DNA from: Saccharomycopsis fibuligera x Saccharomycopsis cf. fibuligera
Lineage: Eukaryota > Ascomycota > Saccharomycetes > Ascoideales > Saccharomycopsidaceae
Assembly: GCA_001936135.1 (NCBI GenBank)
Contig: CP012820.1
Location: 1,364,001-1,428,000, forward strand
Direction of reading: 5' to 3'
DNA length: 64,000 nucleotides
This document shows, piece after piece, positions 39,205-48,162 of the stretch. Within the stretch, counting starts at the first letter, position 1, and the number at the start of each line of letters is the position of its first letter. The translations under genes were made by a program, and so were the position numbers. The notes beneath the pieces are model-generated. The model made no database searches. It was given only the letters and a program-made list of their open reading frames with translations, and had not been told where the DNA came from.

Positions 39205-40629
39205 ATGGTATCTTCAAATACCACGCCTGAGCAAGGATTCCAAGAACTTGGGATACCCATTATATTCAAAAATTTTGTCAGCCCTAGAGCTTTAGAGACT
39301 TTGAAAAAAGTTAAGCAGTTCGTTGAGCAAGAATGCTTACCTAGAGATGACTTATACTTGGAAGAAGTGGCAGCCAAAATTCCTGCTAAGAGATGGGACT
39401 CTGTCCCTCAACTTTTGGAGCCATTGAAAGCAAAGGCCAAGAAATTAGGCATTTGGAACTTATTCTTGTGTCAAAATTCCAACAATTCTGCATTCTATAA
39501 CGAATTAAGTTCCGGTTATACTAATTTGGAGTATGCGTTGATGGCCAAGTTCTTGGGGAAATCTCATATCGCTCCAGAAGTAACCAATAATGCGGCTCCA
39601 GATACTGGTAATATGGAATTATTGATTCATTTTGGTAACAAGAACCAAGTGGACAAGTATTTGAAGAGATTATTGGATGGAAAAATTAGATCTGCATTTG
39701 CAATGACTGACAAATTAGTTGCGTCGTCCAATGCTTTGAACATTTATTGCCATGCAAAGCAAGAAAATGGGCAATTTGTGGTTAATGGAACCAAGTGGTT
39801 TATATCCGGTGCTGGTGATCCACGTTGTGAGGTTTGGTTTTTACTAGTGAAAACTAACAATGACCCAAAGACACCGTACACAAATCACTCAATTTTGGTG
39901 ATTGATGTCAAAAAGGCATTGAAGGAACAACCGGACAACGTGAAAGTTACTAGACATTTGCCATTGTTTGGTATTGATGATGCTCCTCATGGGCACATGG
40001 AAATCGAATTCAAAAACTTTAAGCTCCCAATTGTAAAAGATAATATTTTGGGAGGCATCGGTGATGGATTCAAGATGATCCAGGCCAGATTAGGACCCGG
40101 TAGAATTCACCATTGCATGAGATTGATTGGAGTTGCTGAGGAATCGTTAAACTATGCCATAAATAGAGCCAATAACAGAATCATTTATCCAGAGACTAAT
40201 ACTAAGCTTTCAGATATCGAATCATTTCGCGTTGAACTTGTCAATCAACAGATTGACTTAGAAAATTTAAAGTTTGCGGTATTGAATGCTGCTTTTGCAA
40301 TTGATGCCAAAGGATCCAAAAATGCCAAAAAAGAAATTGCATATGCTAAGATCAAAGTGCCAAAAAAAGTTTGCGAGATTATCGATTGGGCAATTCAACA
40401 GTATGGCGGGGTTGGCTTAACTAATGATTTCCCATTAGCTAGATATTACATCAACTCTAGAACTTTAAGATTTGCAGATGGTCCAGATGAGGTTCATATC
40501 AAGCAGCTTGCCAAATATGAGGCTAAGAAGTTTCATCTTGTTGACCAATATTTTGCCGACATCGATGCAGCTAAAGATAAGGTTGGGAATCCAATCAAAA
40601 GCTCAACTAAATTACTATATAAATTGTGA
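39205..40629 (+). CDS. Acyl-CoA dehydrogenase, ACAD10/11-like
   Basis: 474 residues with the acyl-CoA dehydrogenase fold. The N-terminal helical domain covers about 20-160. The FAD/substrate beta-domain has FAMTDKLVASSNALNI and GTKWFISGAGDPRCEV near 170-215. The C-terminal helical domain has ARLGPGRIHHCMRLIG near 290 and the QYGGVGLTNDFPLARYY motif near 400. RFADGPDEVH near 425 is the signature of the ACAD10/11 branch. In classical enzymes the region YEG supplies the catalytic Glu; here the aligned residue is Asp. It probably oxidises an acyl-CoA with FAD, in peroxisome or mitochondrion, but there is no clear targeting signal (the end KLLYKL is not a canonical PTS1). The loop usually TEPDVASSDATN is TDKLVASSNALN here. 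Confidence 0.85.
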   Translation: MVSSNTTPEQGFQELGIPIIFKNFVSPRALETLKKVKQFVEQECLPRDDLYLEEVAAKIPAKRWDSVPQLLEPLKAKAKKLGIWNLFLCQNSNNSAFYNELSSGYTNLEYALMAKFLGKSHIAPEVTNNAAPDTGNMELLIHFGNKNQVDKYLKRLLDGKIRSAFAMTDKLVASSNALNIYCHAKQENGQFVVNGTKWFISGAGDPRCEVWFLLVKTNNDPKTPYTNHSILVIDVKKALKEQPDNVKVTRHLPLFGIDDAPHGHMEIEFKNFKLPIVKDNILGGIGDGFKMIQARLGPGRIHHCMRLIGVAEESLNYAINRANNRIIYPETNTKLSDIESFRVELVNQQIDLENLKFAVLNAAFAIDAKGSKNAKKEIAYAKIKVPKKVCEIIDWAIQQYGGVGLTNDFPLARYYINSRTLRFADGPDEVHIKQLAKYEAKKFHLVDQYFADIDAAKDKVGNPIKSSTKLLYKL

Positions 40630-41788
40630 GGAGCCGTTAACGCTTTTTTCTGGAAATATTTTTTTATTGCGCAATATTTTTAAACATATTATTTCTTATC
40701 TTTTTTTTTACTATTTTATTTTTTTGATTCTTAAATCGTACATGAATAAAAGTCATGTCAAAATATATGTTGAACTGAAAAAAAGAACGGACGAACAAAC
40801 AATCGGAAAAGTTGATAGAATGTAGAAACACACGGCTCTTTTGCGTTTTTATTGTTTCAACTTCAAGTCGATAATGTAGTGATATTGGGCACCTAGTTAG
40901 CGCCAACTGGAAAACAGTAAAGTATTCTTAACTATATTGTATAAGATTGCAACATATATTACCAACCCTAATCCCATAACTCGTAAGCTAGCAAAGTTTA
41001 CGAGAACCATATTTTGCCATTTTTTAAAGTCATAGATAGAGTAATTGACTACCGCAAAGCTTTAAATAATCAGTAATACTGAGAATAATAATAAGTTGTA
41101 GTAAAGCATAGTCTACTCAATAGGAAAGAGGCAAATCACATTTTGACAATGGATAACGCAAAAGCTTTCAGCAATAGCAAAAAGTATGATTGTAAAGGGG
41201 CCTTTCTTCATACTAAAATGGCAGATTAAGTACTGATTAAATAATGATTGATTTGCGGGATGTTAGCATAAATTCCCCTAAAGAAACTTGTACATCGAGC
41301 ATTATCAGACATTTGCATGCGGCTTCGGTAAAATCTTGAGATAGCGCAGGAAAATCAGTTGTGGCTATATAGCTATTGCGGAATTCAAGCTCCGTCATTT
41401 TCGCACCATGGCAGCAGTAATGGCCATTACCATGAAACACACAAAGCAACCGATTTTGAAAAAAGTAAACTACAAATAAAAGTACGTGTGCTTTTCAATG
41501 AAAAATAAGTCCAAAGTTGAAGTTTGAAAGTTTTGCATTTCTAGCATTCTGAAAATTGTTTCTACATCAGTTTCAGATATGACTGACAAATGTTGTTTGG
41601 CATGTGTAGCATTCTTTTAGAAAGTAACTTTATAGCATATAAAAAAGCATACACCAGCTGGAAAATGTCACAGCAATCATGGAAAAAGAGAACGAAGATA
41701 GCAAGTATGCCTATTTACAGTATGAAAGGGTCTATAGTCGGTGTGCATACTGTTGGTCATTAGAAAGAGCTGTTTCTGCTTCTTGTAG

Positions 41789-41800
41789 CCGCGAATGCGG
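41789..41800. promoter_or_regulatory. CCGCGAATGCGG, zinc-cluster-type site
   Basis: Everted repeat CCG-N6-CGG, 612 bp upstream of the permease ATG. Zn2Cys6 regulators bind CGG repeats; Uga3 of the GABA pathway prefers CCG-N4-CGG, so the spacing does not match it exactly. Confidence 0.35.
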
Positions 41801-41958
41801 GTTCTCTGGCAGATATCCTAGTGGCACACAATATTATGTCTAAGCGTTAGTTTGCTATATTAGTTTGTCATGTCATCCTGTTACTGATTTATAGTTTGCA
41901 TATCACAGACATACTGAATAATTGGTCAACAGCTGGTCAATAGCAGATCTTTGAAATT

Positions 41959-41964
41959 CTTATC
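41959..41964 (-). promoter_or_regulatory. GATAAG site (reverse)
   Basis: CTTATC on the plus strand, 448 bp upstream of the permease ATG; GATA-factor core used in nitrogen regulation. Confidence 0.4.
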
Positions 41965-42110
41965 TTGAGCCACATGCTGCTGAGCCACATTACCTGACGC
42001 TTTATCCTGCTTCACAATGCAAGTGTCACAATAGTAGATAACCTGCCAGACGCAGCCCTGACATCTGGCTGATGTTCCGCAGATTTCACCGTTAGATACT
42101 ATGGCTAGAT

Positions 42111-42116
42111 GATAAG
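42111..42116 (+). promoter_or_regulatory. GATAAG site
   Basis: Exact GATA-factor core 296 bp before the permease ATG and 35 bp before the TATA box. Confidence 0.45.
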
Positions 42117-42150
42117 CTTTGTAGGGCTGTTTTGCCAGCAAGTGTGTGGG

Positions 42151-42156
42151 TATAAA
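42151..42156 (+). promoter_or_regulatory. TATA box of the permease gene
   Basis: TATAAA in GGGTATAAAACAGG, 256 bp before the ATG. If used, the mRNA has a leader of about 200 nt rich in pyrimidines. Confidence 0.5.
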
Positions 42157-42411
42157 ACAGGACCTGGGGCCCTAAAGCGCGTTGTTGGGACATGTTTTCT
42201 TGTTCTCTTGTTGCAAACCTTTTAATATTGCATTTTGCGCTTTTTTCTCATCCTTTCTTTAACCCAACCTTTCTGAAAGTCTTTACATAGGCCAAAACTA
42301 CTAGACTATAGTTTTTCCGATCTTGCTAGCTTGCCAAGAATAACGGGCTCCGCTTGACTTATTATCTCAATATACTATTACCATCTGCCTGCATACGAAC
42401 CATCTGCCAGC

Positions 42412-44145
42412 ATGTCGGAGGGAAACCAGGACCTCAAAGTCGTATATTCTACCTACCGAGAAACATCCCGTCCTGAGATCATTGATGCCAAAGCAGCACA
42501 TTCCGATAATGAGCTCTTAGCACAAATAGGCTACAAAGCAGAATTGAAAAGAAAATTCAGCACTTGGCAAGTTTTTGGTGTCGCTTTCAGTATCATGGGA
42601 TTATTGCCATCTATTGCGTCTATGTTATCTACTGGTCTTCAAGGTGGCGCCTCTTCTTTGGTTTGGGGTTGGTTTATTGCTTCGTTCTTTGTCTTGCTTG
42701 CTGGTATTTGTATGGCAGAAATGGCAAGTTCTCTTCCTACTTCCGGTGGTTTATATTTCTGGACGAATTTTTATGCCCCTGAAAGCATGAAAGTGTTTTT
42801 GTCTTTTCTTATTGGTAATATCAACTCTTTAGCACTAGTCGGTGGCTTATGTTCCATTGATTACGGCTTTGCTACCGAAGTGCTAGCTGCAGTGCTGGTG
42901 CTGAAAAACGGGGATTTCAAAATAACTGATTCAAAAACCTATGGTGTGTTTGCTGCTTGCGTAGTTAGTCACATTGCAGTGACTTGCTTAGCTTCTGATT
43001 TTGTTTCTCGATTACAAAGTTTTTCAATTTATTGCAACTGTTTCTTAATTGCGCTATTCTTCATTGCTGTGCCAATTGGTTGCAAAGTTAACGGTGTGGC
43101 ATTTAATAGTGGAAGCTTCATCTTTGGTGATGTGCAAACTTTGACCGATTGGACTCCGGGCTGGAACTGGGTCTTGGGTGGCTTCGCACCAGCAGTATGG
43201 ACTATTGGTGCTTTTGACTCTTGTGTTCATATGTCCGAGGAAGCCACAAATGCTTCTCGTGGGGTCCCGCTTGGCATAGTTGGATCTATTTCTGCTTGTT
43301 ATGTTCTTGGTTTCTTTATCTGTATTGTTATTGCTGCCTGCATGGGTCCTGATGTTAATGCTATAGCGAACACTGAACTCGGTTCTCCAATTGCCCAAAT
43401 GATTTACAACGCATTAGGCCACAACTGGGCAATTGCATTCATGGCTTTAATTGCCTTTTGTCAATGGCTTATGGGTGCGTCAATCTTGGTGGCTATTTCT
43501 CGTCAAATTTGGGCATTTGCTCGTGATAATGGGCTACCGTTTTCCAACATTATCAAAGTTGTTAACAAAAAGCTTAGTACTCCGTTACGTGCGGTTTACT
43601 TTGGCGGCATAATGGGTATCATTATTGGATGTTTGTGTTTGATTGGGGAAACTGCATCCACTGCTCTTTTCTCTCTTTCTGTTGTCGGTAACTATATTTC
43701 CTGGGGTACGCCTATCCTTCTTAGACTAACTACTGGCAAAAAGAAATTTGTTCCTGGACCTTTCTACTTAGGCGACACATTGTCAAAAATTATCAGTTGG
43801 ATTACAATAGTTTACATCTGCTTCATTGTACTAATGATGTTGTTCCCAAGTACCAAACACGTTGATAAAGAAACAATGAATTACACTTGCGTGATTACGT
43901 TTGGCTGTATGATTATTTCAGCAATTTATTATGTCGTGGCAGCTAAACATATTTACCATGGCCCTAAAAGCAATTTGGATGAGCCTGACTTCTACCATGA
44001 AGGTGACGAGGTGCTTGAAGGACAAGAAATTTATGTGGTTTCTACCGCCACGAATGTCAAAAGTCATCGTGATGAGCGACATATGTTAGCAGCAATTAAA
44101 AGCGGAGAATTGAAAACAGTGCGTTCGCCGGAAACGCAAGTTTGA
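42412..44145 (+). CDS. Amino acid/polyamine/GABA-type permease (UGA4/TPO5/HNM1 family)
   Basis: 577 residues with about 12 hydrophobic helices. The start of the transporter core, DNELLAQIGYKAELKRKFSTWQVFGVAFSIMGLLPSIAS, is typical of the fungal ACT family (GABA permease Uga4, polyamine Tpo5, choline Hnm1, biotin-precursor Bio5). MAEMASSLPTSGGLYFWT and SEEATNASRGVPLGIVGSI are the family signatures. Both tails are cytosolic; the N-tail has Lys residues suitable for ubiquitin-driven turnover. The substrate cannot be fixed from the sequence; GABA, polyamine, choline and related amines are possible. Two adjacent CTG codons (42895 and 42901) fall in a VxVxKNGDF loop where Ser would be at least as natural as Leu. 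GATA and TATA elements upstream suggest nitrogen control. Confidence 0.88.
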   Translation: MSEGNQDLKVVYSTYRETSRPEIIDAKAAHSDNELLAQIGYKAELKRKFSTWQVFGVAFSIMGLLPSIASMLSTGLQGGASSLVWGWFIASFFVLLAGICMAEMASSLPTSGGLYFWTNFYAPESMKVFLSFLIGNINSLALVGGLCSIDYGFATEVLAAVLVLKNGDFKITDSKTYGVFAACVVSHIAVTCLASDFVSRLQSFSIYCNCFLIALFFIAVPIGCKVNGVAFNSGSFIFGDVQTLTDWTPGWNWVLGGFAPAVWTIGAFDSCVHMSEEATNASRGVPLGIVGSISACYVLGFFICIVIAACMGPDVNAIANTELGSPIAQMIYNALGHNWAIAFMALIAFCQWLMGASILVAISRQIWAFARDNGLPFSNIIKVVNKKLSTPLRAVYFGGIMGIIIGCLCLIGETASTALFSLSVVGNYISWGTPILLRLTTGKKKFVPGPFYLGDTLSKIISWITIVYICFIVLMMLFPSTKHVDKETMNYTCVITFGCMIISAIYYVVAAKHIYHGPKSNLDEPDFYHEGDEVLEGQEIYVVSTATNVKSHRDERHMLAAIKSGELKTVRSPETQV

Positions 44146-44252
44146 CTTTGCTTTAACTTCTATCTCACATTTACGTTTTTAATTTTCTTTGCAGATCTTT
44201 CAAATCTATTTTCTTCTTTATTAAATCACTTTGGTATTAAAGTTGTGTTTTG

Positions 44253-44293
<41 letters not shown>

Positions 44294-44694
44294 AACAGTA
44301 GAGAACACTGTTAAACTTTTATAGATTTTTCAAAAAAAATTCAAAAATTATGTTTACGCGTTTTCTGTGTTAAAGCAGTCTTTACTTACAACTATTGTTA
44401 TCTAATATACTTATCCTGAGGATGACCTACTTCTTGAAATTAATAAACTACTCTTGAAAATATTATTTTTGATATTTAAATGCTGCAAATTTTCCTTATG
44501 TGTTCGGGCAGGTTGTAGATAATATTGCCGTTGTGAGCCCTGAACACATCATCTCCAGCTGCAGGAAAAGAAAAAAAAAATTTTTTTGATGTTTTCTTAG
44601 ATGAAGATTTTTCTTAATATTCACTATAACATACTACATTCTTAAATTTTTTACCACAATAATTAACAATAACTCATAAAATTCCAATTCAAAA
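44146..44694. other. Intergenic region with poly-T
   Basis: 549 bp between two plus-strand genes. A 38-nt T tract is at 44254-44291; AT-rich elsewhere, with a GC-richer patch at 44495-44560. Confidence 0.5.
44254..44291. repeat. Homopolymer T tract (38 nt)
   Basis: Thirty-eight uninterrupted T residues about 110 bp beyond the permease stop. Confidence 0.92.
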
Positions 44695-45162
44695 ATGCCT
44701 TCTAAGAACGGATTCAATAAACCTAAAGATCAGCTACTTCGTGCTAGAAAAGCCGTTAACGCTGGTAAGAAGATCAAGGTTCACACGTTTCAACCAAAGC
44801 CAACTTCTGCTGAATTGTTCAGAAAATCCAAGATTGACAAGAGTTCTGCAGTGACACACAAAACGAAACAACTTACCACAGAGACTCTTTCCAACAAAAA
44901 ATTGAGAAAGATAGAAAGAAACTTGAAACACTTGAAAAATAATGGCATTGAATCGAAAATCTTGCTTCAGCTTGAAGCTCAAAAGGAAGGAGAAATTGAT
45001 ATTGATGAAGATGCAGTGATAGAAAAAATCAAGACATTGAAAGACCAAACTACTTTTGTTAGAGACGCTTTGTGGTCAGTGGTAGAAGATCAAACTTCTC
45101 AAGCTATACCTTTTGACCAGAGTGGTGAGGGGACTACTTTGGGTTTTGCTGGTTTCTACTAA
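44695..45162 (+). CDS. ALB1: 60S export/biogenesis factor Alb1
   Basis: 155 residues, slightly shorter than yeast Alb1 (about 175). It begins MPSKNGFNKPKDQ, like Alb1 MPSKN. The basic N-terminal half is followed by the motif TLSNKKLRKIERNLKHLK, a short acidic patch (EIDIDEDA) and the C-terminal signature VRDALWSVVEDQTSQAI...GEGTTLGFAGFY, which is diagnostic of the family. Alb1 is a small basic shuttling protein that binds Arx1 on pre-60S ribosomal particles during nuclear export and late maturation. No membrane or targeting signal other than basic nuclear-type runs. The ATG is preceded by AAAA, a favourable yeast context. Confidence 0.9.
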   Translation: MPSKNGFNKPKDQLLRARKAVNAGKKIKVHTFQPKPTSAELFRKSKIDKSSAVTHKTKQLTTETLSNKKLRKIERNLKHLKNNGIESKILLQLEAQKEGEIDIDEDAVIEKIKTLKDQTTFVRDALWSVVEDQTSQAIPFDQSGEGTTLGFAGFY

Positions 45163-45575
45163 TTTATGCACTAATACATATTCAAATCTAGCCTTTGCTT
45201 ATCATGTTCTTGCTTTTAGAAGTTAATAAGGGGTTTAATGTTTGATACAATATAATAATATTTGAGAAGGTTGTTAGCTTTTTCCTAATACTGTATTGTA
45301 TTGTATCTCATCATGTATGTCTACTCCCAAGGTATATATTTTGATTTGAAATACTTCGAACAAATTCGTGATAATTACTGATTCACGTCCAATGTTCAGA
45401 CACCAGAATACTTTTTTTATGGGTGCTTTTAGTTCTTGTTACATTGTATTTACTTTTTTTTTTTAGTTTTGCTCTTGTTGGATTATTTTTTTAACTTTTA
45501 AACAATACTGGTTTTAGTCTCTTTGAATGGCATATATTTCTAACTTACATGTGTACTATTTGTAGTATGAATGGA
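45163..45575. other. Convergent intergenic region, nothing specific seen
   Basis: 413 bp between ALB1 and RPE1 3' ends. Short T runs (45454-45464) and TA-rich termination-like sequence only. Confidence 0.5.
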
Positions 45576-46286
45576 TTATTCAGAATATAACCCTTTTGCT
45601 TTCAAATTTTTGTTCACCTCATCTCTTAAAAGTTGAATGATCTCACCAGGATCACTAGCGGTGAAGCATGAAGTGCCAGCAACGATAACATTAGCCCCAG
45701 CAGTAGCTGCGTGACCAATAGTTGCAGCTCCCAACCCGCCATCAACTTGGATATTCAAATGAGGAAACTTTTCTCTCAATTTTTCAACTTTTGGCATCAT
45801 TTCAACTTGAAATTTCTGACCACCAAAACCTGGTTCAACCGTCATCACCAAAGCCATGTCCAACTTTGGTGCAAGTTCATAAAGCACAGAAACATCAGTG
45901 CCTGGCTTGATAGCACAAGCTGCTCTTAACCCATTCTTTTTAATCAAGTCTATCAAAGCAAGTGGATCTTTGGTTGATTCGTAATGAAAAGTATACTGAT
46001 CACCACCGGCTTTGGCAATTGGTTCCACCCATTTTTCAGGCTCGCTGACCATCATATGACAATCGAAGAACTTAATATTTTCATTCTTGTCATTGTATTC
46101 TTTTGGAATGGCCTTTCTCAACGATGCAACAATTGGCATACCAAGGGAAATGTTCGGGACAAAATGACCATCCATAACGTCAACATGAAGCCAATCGGCT
46201 TTGTTGTCGTACATTTTCTTGCATTGGCAGCCTAACTCAGAAAAGTCACTAGCTAAAATAGATGGGGCAACGATTGCTTTGACCAT
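45576..46286 (-). CDS. RPE1: Ribulose-5-phosphate 3-epimerase
   Basis: 236 residues forming a TIM barrel. Visible motifs: [13 protein letters not shown] (residues 7-19), the metal/active-site [14 protein letters not shown] near 38, [12 protein letters not shown] near 75, the active-site His in YTFHYES near 98, [12 protein letters not shown] near 140 and NIQVDGGLG near 175, with VAGTSCF at the phosphate-binding end. The catalytic Asp residues and metal-binding His are intact. It interconverts ribulose 5-phosphate and xylulose 5-phosphate in the cytosolic non-oxidative pentose phosphate pathway. The start is a clear ATG; length is normal for the family. Confidence 0.97.
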   Translation of the reverse strand: MVKAIVAPSILASDFSELGCQCKKMYDNKADWLHVDVMDGHFVPNISLGMPIVASLRKAIPKEYNDKNENIKFFDCHMMVSEPEKWVEPIAKAGGDQYTFHYESTKDPLALIDLIKKNGLRAACAIKPGTDVSVLYELAPKLDMALVMTVEPGFGGQKFQVEMMPKVEKLREKFPHLNIQVDGGLGAATIGHAATAGANVIVAGTSCFTASDPGEIIQLLRDEVNKNLKAKGLYSE

Positions 46287-46644
46287 GATTAATTGATAAG
46301 CTATGCTACTATATGTTTGTTCTCGATAAGGAAGGTGATTAGCGTTTAATTATAGGCAATTTAAGCTGTGGACTAGAGATGAATTCAGCAAAGACTAAAG
46401 AAAGTGGGAGATATGACAAACTGATCGGACGTTGATGGAGGCCGGACCTTTGTTGGAGATTACGGGTGCAGTATAAAAAAATGGCTCATCACAATCCCAT
46501 CGTTAATTTGATAGGCTAAAATGGGACAAAATTTATGGGACCTCGTGATTATGTAAGAACAAGTAATCACTAATACAAATCATTACCCGGAATATATAAT
46601 GCATGGTTTTTGAGCTTTATGGCCAAACCTATCTAATAACCGAT
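46287..46644. other. RPE1 promoter, upstream of tRNA-Thr
   Basis: 358 bp between the RPE1 ATG and the tRNA. No additional gene or repeat recognised. Confidence 0.5.
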
Positions 46645-46716
46645 GCCTCCTTAGCTTAGTGGTAGAGCGTTGCACTTGTAATGCAAAGGTCGCTAGTTCA
46701 ATTCTGGCAGGTGGCA
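46645..46716 (+). tRNA. tRNA-Thr, anticodon UGU
   Basis: A 72-nt cloverleaf can be written by hand without an intron. The acceptor stem is GCCTCCT/AGGTGGC; the D arm is GCTT-AGTGGTA-GAGC (A box). The anticodon stem is TTGCA/TGCAA with loop CTTGTAA (anticodon TGT). The T arm is GCTAG-TTCAATT-CTGGC (B box), and the discriminator base is A. A run of eight T at 46735-46742 should terminate RNA polymerase III. The fourth acceptor pair is a T-T mismatch, and one T-stem pair is T-G. The anticodon reads ACA and possibly other ACN threonine codons. CCA is not encoded. Confidence 0.95.
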
Positions 46717-47481
46717 ATAAAATATTTTCGGTAATTTTTTTTGTTGAACCATGAACCATCTGATTGTGGATTACCTGAGTTCTGGTTCTAATCCCCTTGC
46801 CTTGGTTAACAACTTTTTTTTTTTTGGTTCAAAGTCTTAGAAAGCAATTAAGAAAGCAATGAAAAAAGCATCTGTAACAGATGATTTTCAGATCCATATA
46901 TATGGCACAAAGATATAGGCATATCTATTAGAGACAATAATTGCCTGATTCAACGCGATGGAAATGTAAACGCGAGCAAGATGGTTGTTCAAAGCCAACC
47001 GTTAAAAGGTATCATATAATAATCGGAAGAAAAGTGACCAGAAATAAAGGGCTAAAACTTCACATTTGCTAATAAGCCATAGTTTGACTATTTTGATTAT
47101 TTTAAAGAATTTGGTCTACAAGCAATGACAGATTTTTACCATAATTGGCTCCTAACTCATTTCTCGTGAAAGCTGCTAAGGAGATTTAATAAGCAAACAT
47201 TCTTTATATTGTGTAACTAGTATATGAAAAAGGAAGCGCTATGAGAGGAAAAAATGCAACATTTTTATAAAAATTGAAATCATCAGTATATGAACAAACC
47301 AGAATAACACAAAAATTTAACAGAAGAACACAAAACTCAGTATCATCATCTAAAAATGTCATACAAAAACGAGGAAAAAACCAAAAGATGCAACTCGAAT
47401 CAAATGTGTTGCTATAAAGAAAAAAGCATGAAAAAAAAAGCATCCATAACCCTTATAAAATGGCTGTCCATAAGCCAAATT
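46717..47481. other. Intergenic region after tRNA-Thr
   Basis: 765 bp. Just past the tRNA terminator is a T-arm-like TGGTTCTAATCC (46782-46793), without a full tRNA fold. The rest is AT-rich with no supported gene; yeast tRNA flanks are favoured LTR targets, but I see no LTR. Confidence 0.45.
46735..46742 (+). terminator. RNA polymerase III terminator of tRNA-Thr
   Basis: Run of eight T residues 18 bases after the tRNA end. Confidence 0.8.
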
Positions 47482-48162
47482 TTACAACTTTACTTTGCGG
47501 GAAGTGTTTTCAACTTTCCTATTCTTCTTTGCTTCCTCCTCATCTCTGAGCTCCTTTGGCTTAAACGAATTGAAATTTCGGGGTTCAATAAACAATGCTT
47601 CACTGCTAGCCAATGGTTTTGGCTGCAAGTTTTTCTGAATATCAAACTCACTCAAGTCAATAACCTCCCCCTTGACGATATATTTACGATCATCAATAAC
47701 TTTATCCATGCGGGCATGTACCGCCAAATAACTCCCCACTCTCAATGGTCTATTATATTCTATCTTTAAGTATCTAGTAAATCCGTGAGATTTGTGCATT
47801 GCAACAAAAGGATGACAGCAACGATATAACACCCCATCAAAGATGGTGGCCACCATTCCGCCGTGAACTATCCCGGCATATCCTTGGAGATGGCTTCCTA
47901 AGTGATAAATTGTCACGAATTCATTCTGTTTAGCCTTTTCTTGCTCGGGGGTTAAGTTTGGATTGAAGTAAGTGTACTTGATTTTGGAGAAAAGGAGTGG
48001 CTCTTTGGCAATTTTGGTGTTACCAGAAAGAGTTTGTCTAGTGAATTGGTCAGCGGCTGGACCTTGGTTTACATCTTGTGAAGTGAGTTGGTGGAATCCT
48101 TGGGCCTTGAGGTGAGCAACGTATGGGTGAGATTCGATCTTTTGCATCAATGGAGATGTCAT
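47482..48162 (-). CDS. Hotdog-fold acyl-CoA thioesterase-like protein
   Basis: 226 residues from the ATG at 48162 (MTSPLMQKIESHPYV); the longer frame starts with GTG and is rejected. The hotdog domain of the PaaI/THEM4 type is visible: YAGIVHGGMVATIFDGVLYRC (near 105-125) carries the His-Gly-Gly active-site motif with an Asp in the following helix, and TRYLKIEYNRPLRVGSYLAVHARM forms the core strands. The C-terminus is Lys/Glu-rich and unstructured. Related fungal mitochondrial proteins include Fmp10. The likely reaction is hydrolysis of acyl-CoA; the substrate is unknown. No obvious mitochondrial presequence, since the N-terminus contains Glu and Asp. Confidence 0.8.
   Translation of the reverse strand: MTSPLMQKIESHPYVAHLKAQGFHQLTSQDVNQGPAADQFTRQTLSGNTKIAKEPLLFSKIKYTYFNPNLTPEQEKAKQNEFVTIYHLGSHLQGYAGIVHGGMVATIFDGVLYRCCHPFVAMHKSHGFTRYLKIEYNRPLRVGSYLAVHARMDKVIDDRKYIVKGEVIDLSEFDIQKNLQPKPLASSEALFIEPRNFNSFKPKELRDEEEAKKNRKVENTSRKVKL

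Larger units (their letters stand above)
40630..42411. other. Long upstream region of the permease gene
   Basis: 1.78 kb. Near the permease it has a TATA box (42151-42156), GATAAG sites (42111-42116 and, reversed, 41959-41964) and CCGCGAATGCGG (41789-41800). Open frames of 70-80 codons on the minus strand look random. The left part is unremarkable AT-rich DNA. Confidence 0.5.

Noticed and set aside
41926-42141. 71-codon cysteine-containing minus-strand frame upstream of the permease
   Set aside because: It covers the GATA and TATA promoter region; the cysteines do not match a zinc-binding pattern.
46745-46815. Second tRNA or relic directly after tRNA-Thr (TGGTTCTAATCC)
   Set aside because: Partial acceptor pairing is visible, but the D and anticodon arms cannot be formed; treated as chance.
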